Assembly (NCBI RefSeq): GCF_042647165.1
Contig: NZ_JBHRUV010000018.1
Length of the DNA stretch: 64,000 bases
Reading direction: 5' to 3' (one strand)
DNA from: Camelimonas abortus
GTDB lineage: Bacteria > Pseudomonadota > Alphaproteobacteria > Rhizobiales > Beijerinckiaceae
Below, piece by piece: positions 1 to 9,997 of this stretch. The position numbers and the translations under genes are program-made. Position 1 is the first letter of the stretch, and the number at the start of each line of letters is the position of its first letter. The notes beneath the pieces are model-generated. The model searched no databases and was not told where the DNA came from. It was given only the letters and a program-made list of their open reading frames with translations.

Positions 1-252
1 GCGGGCGGCCACCGCGGTCACCGTGGCGCGCGCGGCGGCGCCGGCCACCGTCACCGTCTTGCGCGGCTTCTGGGCGCCGGCGGGCGTGCGCGCCCGGCCC
101 GACAGGCCGAGCCGGTGCACCTTGCCGATGACCGCATTGCGGGTGACGCCGCCCATCGCCGTGGCGATCTGGCTGGCGCTGAGACCTTCCGACCAGAGCT
201 TTTTCAGCAGTTCGACCCGTTCGTCGGTCCAGCCGCTTCCAGCCTCGCTCAT
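1..252 (-). CDS. gcrA: GcrA cell cycle regulator, N-terminal part (cut by window edge)
   Basis: Reading the minus strand from an ATG at 252 gives 84 codons open to the window edge. The N-terminus contains WTDERVELLKKLWSEGLSAS and GGVTRNAVIGKVHRLGLSGR, the hallmark helix-turn-helix of GcrA, which in Caulobacter works with sigma70 at promoters carrying CcrM-methylated GANTC sites. After about residue 55 it becomes Ala/Lys/Thr-rich, as in the usual GcrA linker. A GGAGG lies five bases before the ATG. The C-terminal half is outside the window. It is transcribed divergently from the argD operon. The family call is firm because the N-terminal block is close to invariant in alphaproteobacteria. Confidence 0.93.
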   Translation of the reverse strand, partial: MSEAGSGWTDERVELLKKLWSEGLSASQIATAMGGVTRNAVIGKVHRLGLSGRARTPAGAQKPRKTVTVAGAAARATVTAVAAR

Positions 253-655
253 ACGTTCCTCCGCACCAAAATCGCGCTGACGGCAAATCCGCGTAAACGC
301 GCTGAACTGGCTCAGCTACGCAAAATTGTTCCCGCCAAACAGATGGCGCCACGAAATGTCGTGGGATATGCCGGGGACCATACAAGATAGCGGGAGCGGC
401 CTTCAACCGGACGCGGCGCGCCGTTTCTGTTTTCCCCAGGAAGCTGATGAAATCGAGCCCGAACTTACCATTTTTCAACGATTTGTCCGCCGCGGCCCGG
501 GTGCCGTCGTCACGGCGGCGTGAACCGGGCCGGAAGGCCGGGGGCGCCCGCCCGCCGGCGCCGCGCCGCGGGCCGCCGCGTGCGGACGCACGCGCGCCAG
601 GCGGGGGCGCGCAGACCCGCCGGGAAACGCAGGACGCTCCGGCGGATATCGTTAA
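253..655. other. gcrA-argD intergenic region, no gene seen
   Basis: Divergent spacer. The open frames here have no ribosome-binding site, no recognisable protein and skewed composition. It should contain the gcrA promoter, but no clear -35/-10 pair was identified on the minus strand. Confidence 0.5.
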
Positions 656-683
656 TTGACACCTCCGCCGCCTGGCATAAAAT
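656..683 (+). promoter_or_regulatory. sigma70-type promoter of argD-argF-hslO
   Basis: TTGACA at 656-661, a 16-base spacer, then TAAAAT at 678-683. This is one of the best sigma70-like pairs in the window and lies about 150 bases upstream of the argD start in the correct orientation. Transcription would begin near 690. Confidence 0.65.
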
Positions 684-690
684 GCCGCCA

Positions 691-713
691 GTGCCGCCCG
701 ACGTGGGCGGCAC
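691..713 (+). promoter_or_regulatory. perfect hairpin at the 5' end of the argD leader
   Basis: GTGCCGCCC (691-699) pairs perfectly with GGGCGGCAC (705-713) around a five-base loop, followed by TTTGATTTT. It begins within a few bases of the predicted transcription start. It could be a 5' stabilising stem, an early attenuator or an operator for an arginine regulator; the sequence does not decide between these. Confidence 0.45.
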
Positions 714-836
714 TTTGATTTTCACGGACGCCGGGACCGCCGGGATACAGGGATCCGCAGCGGCCCGGACGCGACGGCGGATCCGGGCGGCGCGGCCTCG
801 CCGCCGGGGCGGCGTCGCCATCAGGGAGTGCGGTCA

Positions 837-2038
<1,202 letters not shown>

Positions 2039-2042
<4 letters not shown>

Positions 2043-3055
2043 ACGCGTTTTCAGGAGGGACGCCGGCGGCCGGCCAGATCAGCCTGTCGCCCGAGACATT
2101 GAAGGATCCGAATTTGTCGTCTCCGTCGCAGCCGCGGCGCAATTTTCTCGACATCGCCGATTTCACCGGCGACGAGCTGCGCCATGTTCTTGATATCGCC
2201 GCCCGCCTGAAGGCGGCCCGCCGCCGCGGCGAGCGCGCCGCCTTCAGGCCGCTCGCCGGCAAGTCGCTGGCGATGATCTTCGACAAGCCGTCCACCCGCA
2301 CCCGCGTCTCCTTCGACCTCGCCATGCGCGAGCTGGGCGGCGAGACCATCATGCTCACCGGCCAGGAAATGCAGCTGGGACGCGGCGAGACCATCGCCGA
2401 CACCGCCCGGGTGATGTCGCGCTATGTCGACGCCATGATGATCCGCATTCTGGATCACGGCGCCATGCTCGAGCTGGCCGAGTACGCCAGCGTGCCGGTG
2501 ATCAACGGCCTCACCAAGCTGTCGCATCCGTGCCAGATCATGGCTGACCTGCTCACCTTCGAGGAGCGTCTCGGCCCCATCACCGGCCGCAAGGTCGCCT
2601 GGACCGGCGACGGCAACAACGTGCTCGCCTCCTGGATCCACGCCGCGGCGCGGCTCGACTTCGAGATCGCCGCCGCGTCCCCGAAGGACCTCGGCCCGTC
2701 GCCGGCGGTGCTGGAGTTCATCCGCCAGAGCGGCGCCAGGGTGACCCTCACCGAGGACCCGGAGGAGGCCGTGCGCGGCGCCGAGGCGGTGATCACCGAC
2801 TGCTGGGTGTCGATGGGCGACGAGGAGAGCGGGCAGCTCCGCCAGAAGCTGCTGCAGCCCTACCAGGTGAACGCGGCCCTCATGGCGAAGGCGGCGAAGA
2901 ACGCCATCTTCATGCACTGCCTGCCGGCGCACCGCGGCGAGGAGGTGACCGACGAGGTGATGGACGGGCCGCAGTCGGTGGTGTTCGACGAGGCCGAGAA
3001 CCGCCTGCACGCGCAGAAGGGCGTCCTCGCCTGGTGCCTGCGCGCGGTGGACTGA
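2039..3055 (+). CDS. argF: Ornithine carbamoyltransferase ArgF
   Basis: Makes citrulline from ornithine and carbamoyl phosphate in the cytoplasm. The carbamoyl-phosphate loop KPSTRTRVSFD, the HPCQIMADLLT motif, the ornithine-side GDGNNVL and the C-terminal HCLPAHRGEEV are all present. The protein is 338 residues, somewhat long because about 35 N-terminal residues (rich in Ser, Pro, Gly) precede the first conserved segment NFLDIADFTGDELRHVL; a later start is possible, but the ATG overlapping the argD stop is well placed for coupled translation. It is followed after only four bases by hslO. Confidence 0.96.
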
Positions 3056-3059
3056 CCCC

Positions 3060-4091
3060 ATGACTGACGCGCGACAGGACGCGCCGTCGTTCGACGGCGA
3101 CGACATGGTGCTCCCGTTCACGGTCGAGGGGCTTGACGTGCGCGGCCGCGTCGTGCGGCTGGGCCCGGCGGTGGACGCGGTTCTGGCGCGTCACGGCTAT
3201 CCGCCGGCGGTGTCGCGCGTGCTGGGCGAGGCCATGGCGCTCACCGTGCTGCTCGGCTCCTCGCTGAAGCTGGAGGGCCGGTTCCAGCTGCAGACCCGCT
3301 CGGACGGGCCGGTCAACATGCTGGTGGTGGATTTCGACGCGCCGGACCGGCTGCGCGGCTGCGCCCGGTTCGACGGCGAGGCGCTGGCCGCCGCCCTCGC
3401 CGCCGGCGAGACGTCAACCGGCGCGCTGCTCGGCGCCGGGCACATGGCCCTCACCATCGACCAGGGCGGACACGCCAGCCGCTACCAGGGGCTGACGCCG
3501 CTTGAGGGCAAGAGTCTCGAGGCCTGCGCCCACGCCTATTTCCGCCAGTCGGAGCAGATTCCGACCTTCATCAGGCTGGCCTTCGGCGAGGAGATGGTGG
3601 GCGGGCCGCAGGGCGGCGGACGCTACCGCGCCGGCGGGCTGATGCTGCAGTATCTGCCGCGCTCGCCGGAGCGGCTGCGCCAGGCCGACCTTGATCCCGC
3701 CGGCGCGTCCGGCGCCGACGCCCCCGGCGACGAGAGCGACGCCTGGACCGAGGCGCGGCTGCTGGCCGAGACCACCGAGGCGCATGAGCTGCTCGATCCG
3801 GGCCTGCCGGCGTCGCGCCTGCTGTACCGGCTCTATCACGAGCGCGGGGTGCGCGTGTTCACGCCGCAGCCGGTGCGCGAGGCCTGCCGCTGCTCGCGCG
3901 AGCGCATCATCAACATGCTGGGCTCGTTCAGCCCGGCCGAGCGGCGCGACATGGCGGCGGATGACGGCCGCATCGGCGTGACCTGCGAGTTCTGTTCGCG
4001 ACGCTACGAGCTGGAGCTGGCGCAGGTGGAGGCAGAACTGGCCGCCGCCGCCATGGCTGCTTCCGGCGAGGGCGGCGAGCGCAGCCCCTGA
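3060..4091 (+). CDS. hslO: Redox-regulated chaperone Hsp33 (HslO)
   Basis: Holdase activated by oxidation, in which a zinc centre of four cysteines is released on disulfide formation. The four expected cysteines are visible as CRC near residues 276-278 and CEFC near 309-312, matching the CxC...CxxC pattern with about 30 residues between. The N-terminal body contains LGEAMALTVLLGSSLKLEGR and QTRSDGPVNMLVVDF, typical of the family. It is 343 residues against about 290 for E. coli, with a variable acidic insertion around residues 215-230. Co-transcription with argD-argF is a recurring alphaproteobacterial arrangement. Confidence 0.95.
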   Translation: MTDARQDAPSFDGDDMVLPFTVEGLDVRGRVVRLGPAVDAVLARHGYPPAVSRVLGEAMALTVLLGSSLKLEGRFQLQTRSDGPVNMLVVDFDAPDRLRGCARFDGEALAAALAAGETSTGALLGAGHMALTIDQGGHASRYQGLTPLEGKSLEACAHAYFRQSEQIPTFIRLAFGEEMVGGPQGGGRYRAGGLMLQYLPRSPERLRQADLDPAGASGADAPGDESDAWTEARLLAETTEAHELLDPGLPASRLLYRLYHERGVRVFTPQPVREACRCSRERIINMLGSFSPAERRDMAADDGRIGVTCEFCSRRYELELAQVEAELAAAAMAASGEGGERSP

Positions 4092-4330
4092 CGGGCGCCC
4101 GGCTGCGCGGGACCGCTCCGCGCCGGAGACAGCGCGCGCCGGCGCCGTTCCCGCCGTCCTGACGCATCCGTCCCGTCGCCAGCGCGCCGGCCTGTGAACG
4201 CCGGCGGTCCCTGTTCCTCTGGGCCCTCCGGCCGCGTCCGGAGGCGCCGTGCTCCGCCCGGCCGTTCCTTCGCCCCGCCGCGTCTGTCCTTGTCCCCCCC
4301 TGGCCTGTCCGGCCCCTGCGGCCGCCCCGC

Positions 4331-5479
4331 TTACGCCGACAGCGCCGCGACCAGCCGGCGGATGAAGGCCGCGCCCTCGTCGAGGGCCGCCAGCGTGATG
4401 AATTCGTCCGCCTGGTGCGCTTGGGCGATCGAGCCGGGGCCGCACACCACGGTGGCGATGCCGGCGTTCTGGAAATGGCCGGCCTCGGTGGCGAACGAAA
4501 CCGCGCCGGTGCGGTTGCGGCCGGCGAGGCGCAGCGCCAGCTGCTCCGCCTCCGAGCCGGGGCGGGGAGCCAGGTGCGGCACCGCCACGTCGCACGTCGT
4601 CTCCACCCGCGCCTCCGGCGCGGCGCGGCGCATCGGCGGCAGCACGTCCCGCTCGGCGAAAGCCGCCAGTTCCTGCATCACCGTCTCGTGGCTGTGGCCG
4701 GGCAGGCCGCGGAACTCCCACAGGAACCGGCACTCGCGCGCGATGATGTTGCGCGCCGTTCCGCCCGTGATCATGCCCGCCTGCAACGTCGAACAGGGCG
4801 GATCGAACAGTCCTGACGGGTCACCCTCCGCCGCCAGCAGCCGCTGCCTGTCATCCAGCCAGCCGATGAGCCGCGCCGCCGCGTGAATGGCGCTGGCGCC
4901 CGCCGCAGGCCGCGACGAATGCCCCTCCCGCCCGGTGACGCGCGTGGTGAGCGACACCACCGACTTGTGGGCGCTCACCACCTCCATGTCCGTGGGCTCG
5001 CCGACAATGGCCGCCGCCGGGCGCGGCAGGTCCACGCCCATGCGGGCGATGGCGTCCGTCACGCCAAGGCAGGTGATCTCCTCGTCATAGGAAAACAGCA
5101 GGTGCAGCGGCCGCTTCAATGGCGCCGCCCGCATCTCCGGAACCAGGGCGAGCGCGATGGCGAGAAAGCCCTTCATGTCCACCGCGCCGCGCCCGTAAGC
5201 GCGGCCATGCTCCACCCGCAGCCGCCACGGATCGCTGCTCCACGCCTGGCCAGCAACCGGCACCACGTCAGTGTGGCCCGAGAGCAGCACGCCGCCGTCC
5301 TGCGCCGGCCCGATGGTGGCGAACAGCGCCGCCTTGTCGCCGGCGGCGTTGGGAAAACGCGCGCAGGCCACGCCGTGGCCGGCCAGCCAGTCCGCGATGA
5401 AGGCGATGATGTCGAGGTTGGAGCGGCGGCTTTCGGTGTTGAAAGCCACGAGGCGCTCAAGCATGGCCAGCGGCGTCAC
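4331..5479 (-). CDS. argE: Acetylornithine deacetylase ArgE
   Basis: M20-family zinc hydrolase removing acetate from N-acetylornithine. Metal-site motifs are LLSGHTDVVPV (His, Asp), YGRGAVDMKGF (bridging Asp), FSYDEEITCLG (catalytic Glu pair) and IVGEPTDMEVVSAHKS, with a C-terminal GPGSIAQAHQADEFI carrying the last metal histidine region. Length 382 residues is typical. The start is a GTG at 5479 preceded by CAGGAGA. It is convergent with the argDF-hslO operon, so most of the later arginine steps cluster here although argE has its own transcript. Confidence 0.93.
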   Translation of the reverse strand: MTPLAMLERLVAFNTESRRSNLDIIAFIADWLAGHGVACARFPNAAGDKAALFATIGPAQDGGVLLSGHTDVVPVAGQAWSSDPWRLRVEHGRAYGRGAVDMKGFLAIALALVPEMRAAPLKRPLHLLFSYDEEITCLGVTDAIARMGVDLPRPAAAIVGEPTDMEVVSAHKSVVSLTTRVTGREGHSSRPAAGASAIHAAARLIGWLDDRQRLLAAEGDPSGLFDPPCSTLQAGMITGGTARNIIARECRFLWEFRGLPGHSHETVMQELAAFAERDVLPPMRRAAPEARVETTCDVAVPHLAPRPGSEAEQLALRLAGRNRTGAVSFATEAGHFQNAGIATVVCGPGSIAQAHQADEFITLAALDEGAAFIRRLVAALSA

Positions 5480-5562
5480 GGCGTCTCCTGGAAACGGACG
5501 GGCGGCGGGCGGCCGCCGGAACGGCGAACGCCCGGCGCGGGCGCCGGGCGGCGGGGCGCGGG

Positions 5563-5985
5563 TCAGTGCGTCACTTTCGCCCTGGCGGCGCGGGCGGCGT
5601 AGGGGCTGTCCAGCACAAAGGTGGGAATGGCCACCTCAAAGGTCTCGCCGTCGGCGCTCTCCATGGCGTAGCTGCCGCTCATCACCCCGTGCGGCGTGCG
5701 CAGCGGGCAGCCGCTGGTGTAGACGAAGGCGTCGCCGGGGGCGATGCAGGGCTGCTCGCCCACCACTCCCTCGCCGGTCACCGCCTCGACGGCGCCGTCG
5801 CCGTCGATGATGCGCCAGAGCCGCCGGCGCAGCTGCACGGGCCGGGAGCCCAGGTTGACGATCTCGATGGTGTAGGCCCAGAAATAGTCGCCCTGGGCCG
5901 GCGAGGACTGGTCCTCGAGAAACCGCGGCGTCACCGTGACTGCAATGTCGCGGGTACAGGCCTGGTAGCGGCGCGCCCCCTGCAT
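5563..5985 (-). CDS. apaG: Co2+/Mg2+ efflux-associated protein ApaG
   Basis: Small fibronectin-III-like protein of 140 residues beginning MQGARRYQACTRDIAVTVTP. It shows the family signatures YFWAYTIEIVNLGSRPVQLRRRLWRI, VVGEQPCIAPGDAFVYTSG and GVMSGSYAM. ApaG was named in the E. coli ksgA-apaGH locus; its biochemical role is unresolved. GGGAGA precedes the ATG. A much longer open frame runs upstream on this strand (to 7236), but the ribosome-binding site and family length both place the start at 5985. It is divergent from the S24 regulator at 6190. Confidence 0.93.
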   Translation of the reverse strand: MQGARRYQACTRDIAVTVTPRFLEDQSSPAQGDYFWAYTIEIVNLGSRPVQLRRRLWRIIDGDGAVEAVTGEGVVGEQPCIAPGDAFVYTSGCPLRTPHGVMSGSYAMESADGETFEVAIPTFVLDSPYAARAARAKVTH

Positions 5986-6189
5986 GGCGGAATCTCCCGT
6001 GGCTGGCGCGGCGGCCGCGCCCGCCGGGGATGCGTGCGGGCGGCCGCCGTTCCCGTGATCATGGCGCCTCGGACGCGGCCGCGCCAGAGCGCGCGCCGCC
6101 GGCGCCCGGAGCCGCGCTTGCCGGCCCTGGAAAACCGGAATAAATTCTTTGACATCGTCAGGATCCGGCGTCGCGAAAGGGAGCCGCGC

Positions 6190-6870
6190 ATGCTCACCCA
6201 CGGGCAGATCTGGGACGCGATCGACGGTCTGGCCAGGAGCCACGGCCTGTCGGCGTCCGGCCTTGCGCGGCGGGCGGGGCTCGATCCCACCACCTTCAAC
6301 CGCTCCAAGCGCGTGGCTCCGGACGGACGCCTGCGCTGGCCCTCCACCGAGTCCATCGCCAAGGTGCTGGACGCCACCGGCGCCAGCCTGCACGAGTTCG
6401 TGGCCATGGCGGTGGGCGAGGCGCCGGCCGCCGCGCCGCCGCGCGCCGCCGCGAAGCCCGCCCGCGCCGGCGCGCCGCCGAAGCTGCGCGGCATTCCGCT
6501 CATCGGCATGGCCCAGGCCGGCCAGGGCGGCTATTACGACGACAGCGGCTATCCGGTGGGCGGCGGCTTCGACGAGGTGATCTTTCCCCGTCCGGGGGAG
6601 GGGGCGCTCTATGGCCTCAAGGTGGCCGGGGACTCGATGCTGCCGGTGTACCGCGACGGCGACATCATCGTGGTTGATCCGGCGGCGACGGCGCACCGCG
6701 GCGACCGGGTGGTGGCGCGCACCCGCGACGGCGAGGTGATGGCCAAGGAGCTGGCCCTGCGCACGCCGAAACTGGTGCGGCTGCGCTCGCTCAATCCGGA
6801 GCACCCGGACCGGGAGTTCGCGCCCGCCGAGCTGGACTGGATCGCCCGCATCATCTGGGCCAGCCAGTGA
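6190..6870 (+). CDS. XRE-type HTH regulator with S24 (LexA-like) peptidase domain
   Basis: 226 residues. An N-terminal helix-turn-helix (about residues 5-60, GLSASGLARRAGLDPTTFNR) is followed by an Ala/Pro linker and a C-terminal S24 domain (about 110-225) with YGLKVAGDSMLPVYRDGDII, where Ser is the nucleophile, and the lysine in GEVMAKELAL as general base. This is the architecture of phage CI/LexA-like repressors and of COG2932 regulators widespread in alphaproteobacteria. The A-G autocleavage dipeptide expected in LexA could be within LIGMAQAGQGG near residue 105. AAGGGAG precedes the ATG. The targets are unknown. It is not lexA itself, since the N-terminal domain differs. Confidence 0.85.
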   Translation: MLTHGQIWDAIDGLARSHGLSASGLARRAGLDPTTFNRSKRVAPDGRLRWPSTESIAKVLDATGASLHEFVAMAVGEAPAAAPPRAAAKPARAGAPPKLRGIPLIGMAQAGQGGYYDDSGYPVGGGFDEVIFPRPGEGALYGLKVAGDSMLPVYRDGDIIVVDPAATAHRGDRVVARTRDGEVMAKELALRTPKLVRLRSLNPEHPDREFAPAELDWIARIIWASQ

Positions 6871-7331
6871 GGCCGGCCGCGGAACCCCGGCAGGCGCTTC
6901 CCGAGAACGGCGCCGGTCGCTCCGGCGGCGTCCCCGGACATCGACAGGAGGATGCGCCGGCCGGCGTCCATGCGCGCCGCCAGCCGGTACGGCGCCAGCG
7001 CCCGTCCGGGCGCGCCGCGGTTGGTCATGCCCAGGCCCGGGGGCGGCGTTTCCGCCGCCTTGCGCGCCCGGCGCCGCCGCCAGAGCCCCGCCGCCAGAGC
7101 CCCGCGATCTTCCCCGCCTTGTTCGCCAGCTCCCGTTCCGGCGCCCGGACGCGTGGATCCGCTCGCCGGACAGCCGCCGCCGCGCCTTCGCCGGGCCCGG
7201 CGGGCCCGCCAGCCGCGGAGTCGCGCCCCGGCTCATGTTCCACGACGTGGGCGCTGGCGTTTTTCCCGCCGTGAGCGCCGCGCTGCGGCAGCGGTCATGG
7301 CCGCGCGCCGCCTGAAGCGCGGCGGGGAAAA
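6871..7331. other. Intergenic region, no gene seen
   Basis: This is the start of a 555-base gap between the S24 regulator and the FKBP gene. It is extremely GC-rich. The open frames on both strands lack ribosome-binding sites and recognisable motifs, and I see nothing that supports a gene. Confidence 0.4.
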
Positions 7332-7399
7332 CCTGGCGCCGGCCGGGCCGGCGCCAGGGGCGGGCCTTGACGCAAAGGGGCGGCCCGCCGGGCCGCCCC
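7332..7399 (-). terminator. Two tandem GC-rich hairpins downstream of the FKBP gene
   Basis: A 10-bp perfect stem (7377-7386 with 7390-7399, loop GCC) lies just beyond the FKBP stop and is followed on the minus strand by TTTGCG. A second perfect 12-bp stem (7332-7343 with 7347-7358) lies further on. The U-tract is short, so efficient intrinsic termination is plausible but not certain. Confidence 0.5.
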
Positions 7400-7425
7400 C
7401 ATGGTCCTGGCCGTCGCGGCGCCGC

Positions 7426-7863
7426 TCAGCGCACGCCGAGCAGCTCCACGTCGAAGATCAGCGTGGCGTTCGGCGGAATGACGCCGCCGGCGCCGCGGGC
7501 GCCGTAGCCCAGCTCCGGCGGGATCACCAGCAGGCGGCGGCCGCCCACCTTCATCCCGGCCACGCCCTCGTCCCAGCCGCGGATCACCTGGCCGGCGCCG
7601 AGGCTGAACTCGAACGGCTGGCCGCGGTCGCGCGAGGAGTCGAATTTCCTGCCCGGCTTGCCGTTGTCGTCCAGCCAGCCGGTGTAATGCACCTTCACCT
7701 GCTGGCCCGGCCTGGCCGTGGCGCCGGAGCCGACCACCTCATCCCTGTACTTCAGGCCGGAGGGCAGGGTGGTGAAACTGTCGGCGAAAGCGCTGGCGGT
7801 CATGGCGAGAACTGCGGCTCCGGCAAGGGGGGCGAGGGTGCGGGAAATGAACGAACGGATCAT
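7426..7863 (-). CDS. Exported FKBP-type peptidyl-prolyl isomerase
   Basis: 145 residues. A signal peptide (LAPLAGAAVLAMTASAFA, cleavage near residue 28) is followed by one FKBP domain: VKVHYTGWLDDNG, KFDSSRDRGQPFEFSLGAGQ, VIRGWDEGVAGMKVGGRR, LGYGARGAGGVIPPNATLIF and a terminal VELLGVR. The active-site aromatic and Asp positions are conserved. It probably assists folding of periplasmic proteins. AAAGGA precedes the ATG at 7863; the longer upstream frame has no better start. Confidence 0.93.
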   Translation of the reverse strand: MIRSFISRTLAPLAGAAVLAMTASAFADSFTTLPSGLKYRDEVVGSGATARPGQQVKVHYTGWLDDNGKPGRKFDSSRDRGQPFEFSLGAGQVIRGWDEGVAGMKVGGRRLLVIPPELGYGARGAGGVIPPNATLIFDVELLGVR

Positions 7864-8108
7864 GTGCGTCCTTTCGGTGGCGCCGCGTCTGGCCGTGGGC
7901 CGTGACGCCGGCGGCGTGGGCCGCCGCGCGGGCGCGACGGCGGATGGGCGGGGCGGGCGGATTCGCCAGCGACGGCGACTGTGGCCCGCCCCGCGCGCAT
8001 TGTGGAGTGAAAACGCGCTTCTGGCCGGAATTGCGTCCGCCGCCTGTCGCGCCTGCGGCGGCGCGCCTTTTGCGTCCACGTCCCGGAACGTCTCCTGGCG
8101 GCGCTGGC

Positions 8109-9860
8109 TCAGGCCGTCCTGCGGGCGGCGCGTTCGGCGAGGAAGGCCTCGTGCTCGGCGATGAGGCGTCCGTCCAGCCCCTTGCGGATCAGCTCGATGG
8201 TGGCCGGCACGCCAAGGATCGCGGCGAAGGAGCCGAAGCGCGGGCCGCGCTCCTCGCCCAGCAGGATCTGGTACAGGGCGTTGAACCAGGCGCCGGAGAC
8301 GCCGGGCCGCTCGGGCGTCGCCCCCCTGGCCTTGAAGTCCTGGTACTCGGACACCTGGCGGCCCACTTCATAGACAAGGTCCTGGATGGTGGCGGCGTCG
8401 GCGTTGTCCGGCAGGGCGGCGAGGCGGGCGGCGAGGTCCTCCAGCGCCGCGCGCTCGGATACGGACGGCGGCCGGTAATGCTTGGCCGGCTTCACGAAGT
8501 CCTGGAAGTTGCGCACCGCATAGCCGATGAACTGGTCAAGGCGCGGATGGGTCTCCGGCGCCACGTCCGGGGCGTAGCGGCGCAGGAACGCCCACAGCGC
8601 CTCCCTGGTCTCGGCGTTGGCCACGGCGGCCAGGTTCAGCAGCAGGCTGAACGAGATCTGCGACGGGCGCGGCGCGCCCTCGCCGGAGGCCGCCCCGGCC
8701 TGGGTCACCGTTTCCGGCGGCGGCGGATTGCCGCCGTGAATGTGGTGCACCGGATTGCCGAGGCGCTGCTTCGCGTCCTGGCGCGGATAGGCCTCCAGGA
8801 AGGAGAGATACTCGTCCATGTGCCGCGGAATGACGTCGAAGTGCAGCCGCTTGGCCTCGCGCGGGCGCAGGTACATGAACAGCGCCAGACTCTCCGGCGC
8901 GCCATAGGTGAGCCATTCCTCAATGGTGAGGCCGTTGCCCTTCGACTTGGAGATCTTCTGCCCCTTCTCGTCGAGGAACAGCTCGTAGTTGAAGCCTTCC
9001 GGCGGCTGCGCGCCCAGCACGCGGGCGATCTGGCCGGAGAGCTTCACCGAGTCGATCAGGTCCTTGCCGGCCATCTCGTAATCGACGCCGAGCGCCGTCC
9101 AGCGCATGGCCCAGTCCGGCTTCCACTGCAGCTTGGCGGCTCCGTCCAGCGCCGAGGTTTCGTAGCGTTTGCCGGTTTCCGGGTCGCGCCACACCAGGGT
9201 GGCGCTGTCCACGCGCACTTCCTCGATCGGCACCTGCATGACGCAGCCGCTCTCGGGATGGATCGGCAGGAAGGGCGAATAGGTCGCGGCCCGCTCCTCG
9301 CGCAGCGAGGGCAGCATCACCCGCATCACCTCGTCGTAGCGCTCCAGCACCAGGCGCAGCGTGTCGTTGAAGCGGCCGGAGCGGTAGCACTCCGTCGCCG
9401 ACATGAACTCGTATTCGAAGCCGAAGCTGTCGAGGAAGGCGCGCAGGCGGGCGTTGTTGTGGGCGCCGAAGCTCTCGTGCGTGCCGAAGGGATCAGGAAC
9501 CCGGGTCAGCGGCTGGTTGAGATGCCGCGCCAGCAGCTCGCCGTTGGGCACGTTGTCCGGCACCTTGCGCAGGCCGTCCATGTCGTCGGAGAAGGCGACG
9601 AGACGGGTCGGCACCGTGTCGTTGGTGAGCAGGCGGAAGGCGTTGCGCACCATGGTGGTGCGGGCCACCTCGCCGAAGGTGCCGATGTGCGGCAGGCCCG
9701 AGGGGCCGTAGCCGGTCTCGAACAGCACGTAGCCCTTGTCCTTGCCGGCTTTCAGCGCAGCTTCGCGGCGCGCGACGAGCTTGCGCGCTTCTTCGAATGG
9801 CCAGGCGGACGAGGTCTGCGCGGCCTCCACGAGTTGCGGGTCAAAAGCGGACGGGGTCAT
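8109..9860 (-). CDS. lysK: Class I lysyl-tRNA synthetase
   Basis: 583 residues. The class I signatures are clear: a HIGH-type motif in GYGPSGLPHIGTFGEVART near residue 55 and a KMSKS-type motif KISKSKGNG near residue 290. Class I LysRS is the archaeal-type enzyme also used by many alphaproteobacteria in place of class II LysS. Other conserved segments include FSDDMDGLRKVPDN and AMRWTALGVDYEMAGKDL. The start is the ATG at 9860 opening MTPSAFDPQLVEAAQ. The gene stands alone between the FKBP gene and a solute-binding protein gene. Confidence 0.95.
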   Translation of the reverse strand: MTPSAFDPQLVEAAQTSSAWPFEEARKLVARREAALKAGKDKGYVLFETGYGPSGLPHIGTFGEVARTTMVRNAFRLLTNDTVPTRLVAFSDDMDGLRKVPDNVPNGELLARHLNQPLTRVPDPFGTHESFGAHNNARLRAFLDSFGFEYEFMSATECYRSGRFNDTLRLVLERYDEVMRVMLPSLREERAATYSPFLPIHPESGCVMQVPIEEVRVDSATLVWRDPETGKRYETSALDGAAKLQWKPDWAMRWTALGVDYEMAGKDLIDSVKLSGQIARVLGAQPPEGFNYELFLDEKGQKISKSKGNGLTIEEWLTYGAPESLALFMYLRPREAKRLHFDVIPRHMDEYLSFLEAYPRQDAKQRLGNPVHHIHGGNPPPPETVTQAGAASGEGAPRPSQISFSLLLNLAAVANAETREALWAFLRRYAPDVAPETHPRLDQFIGYAVRNFQDFVKPAKHYRPPSVSERAALEDLAARLAALPDNADAATIQDLVYEVGRQVSEYQDFKARGATPERPGVSGAWFNALYQILLGEERGPRFGSFAAILGVPATIELIRKGLDGRLIAEHEAFLAERAARRTA

Positions 9861-9997
9861 GTAAGCACCGGTTCCTGTAGCGCCGGGGCGGGCGCGCCGG
9901 CGTCAATGTGCGGGGCGCCGGCGCGGGAGCCGGCGACTGTACCGGCTCTCAATGTGGCGTGCGCGCCGGTGCGTCAAGGCGAGCGGCCGGCGCCGGC

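Noticed and set aside
23..280. Plus-strand frame at the window start
   Set aside because: Antisense to gcrA, which is unmistakable on the minus strand.
5563..7236. 557-codon open frame on the minus strand extending upstream of apaG
   Set aside because: Only the last 140 codons match a family; the upstream part is antisense to the S24 regulator gene and is low complexity. The apaG ribosome-binding site is at 5985.
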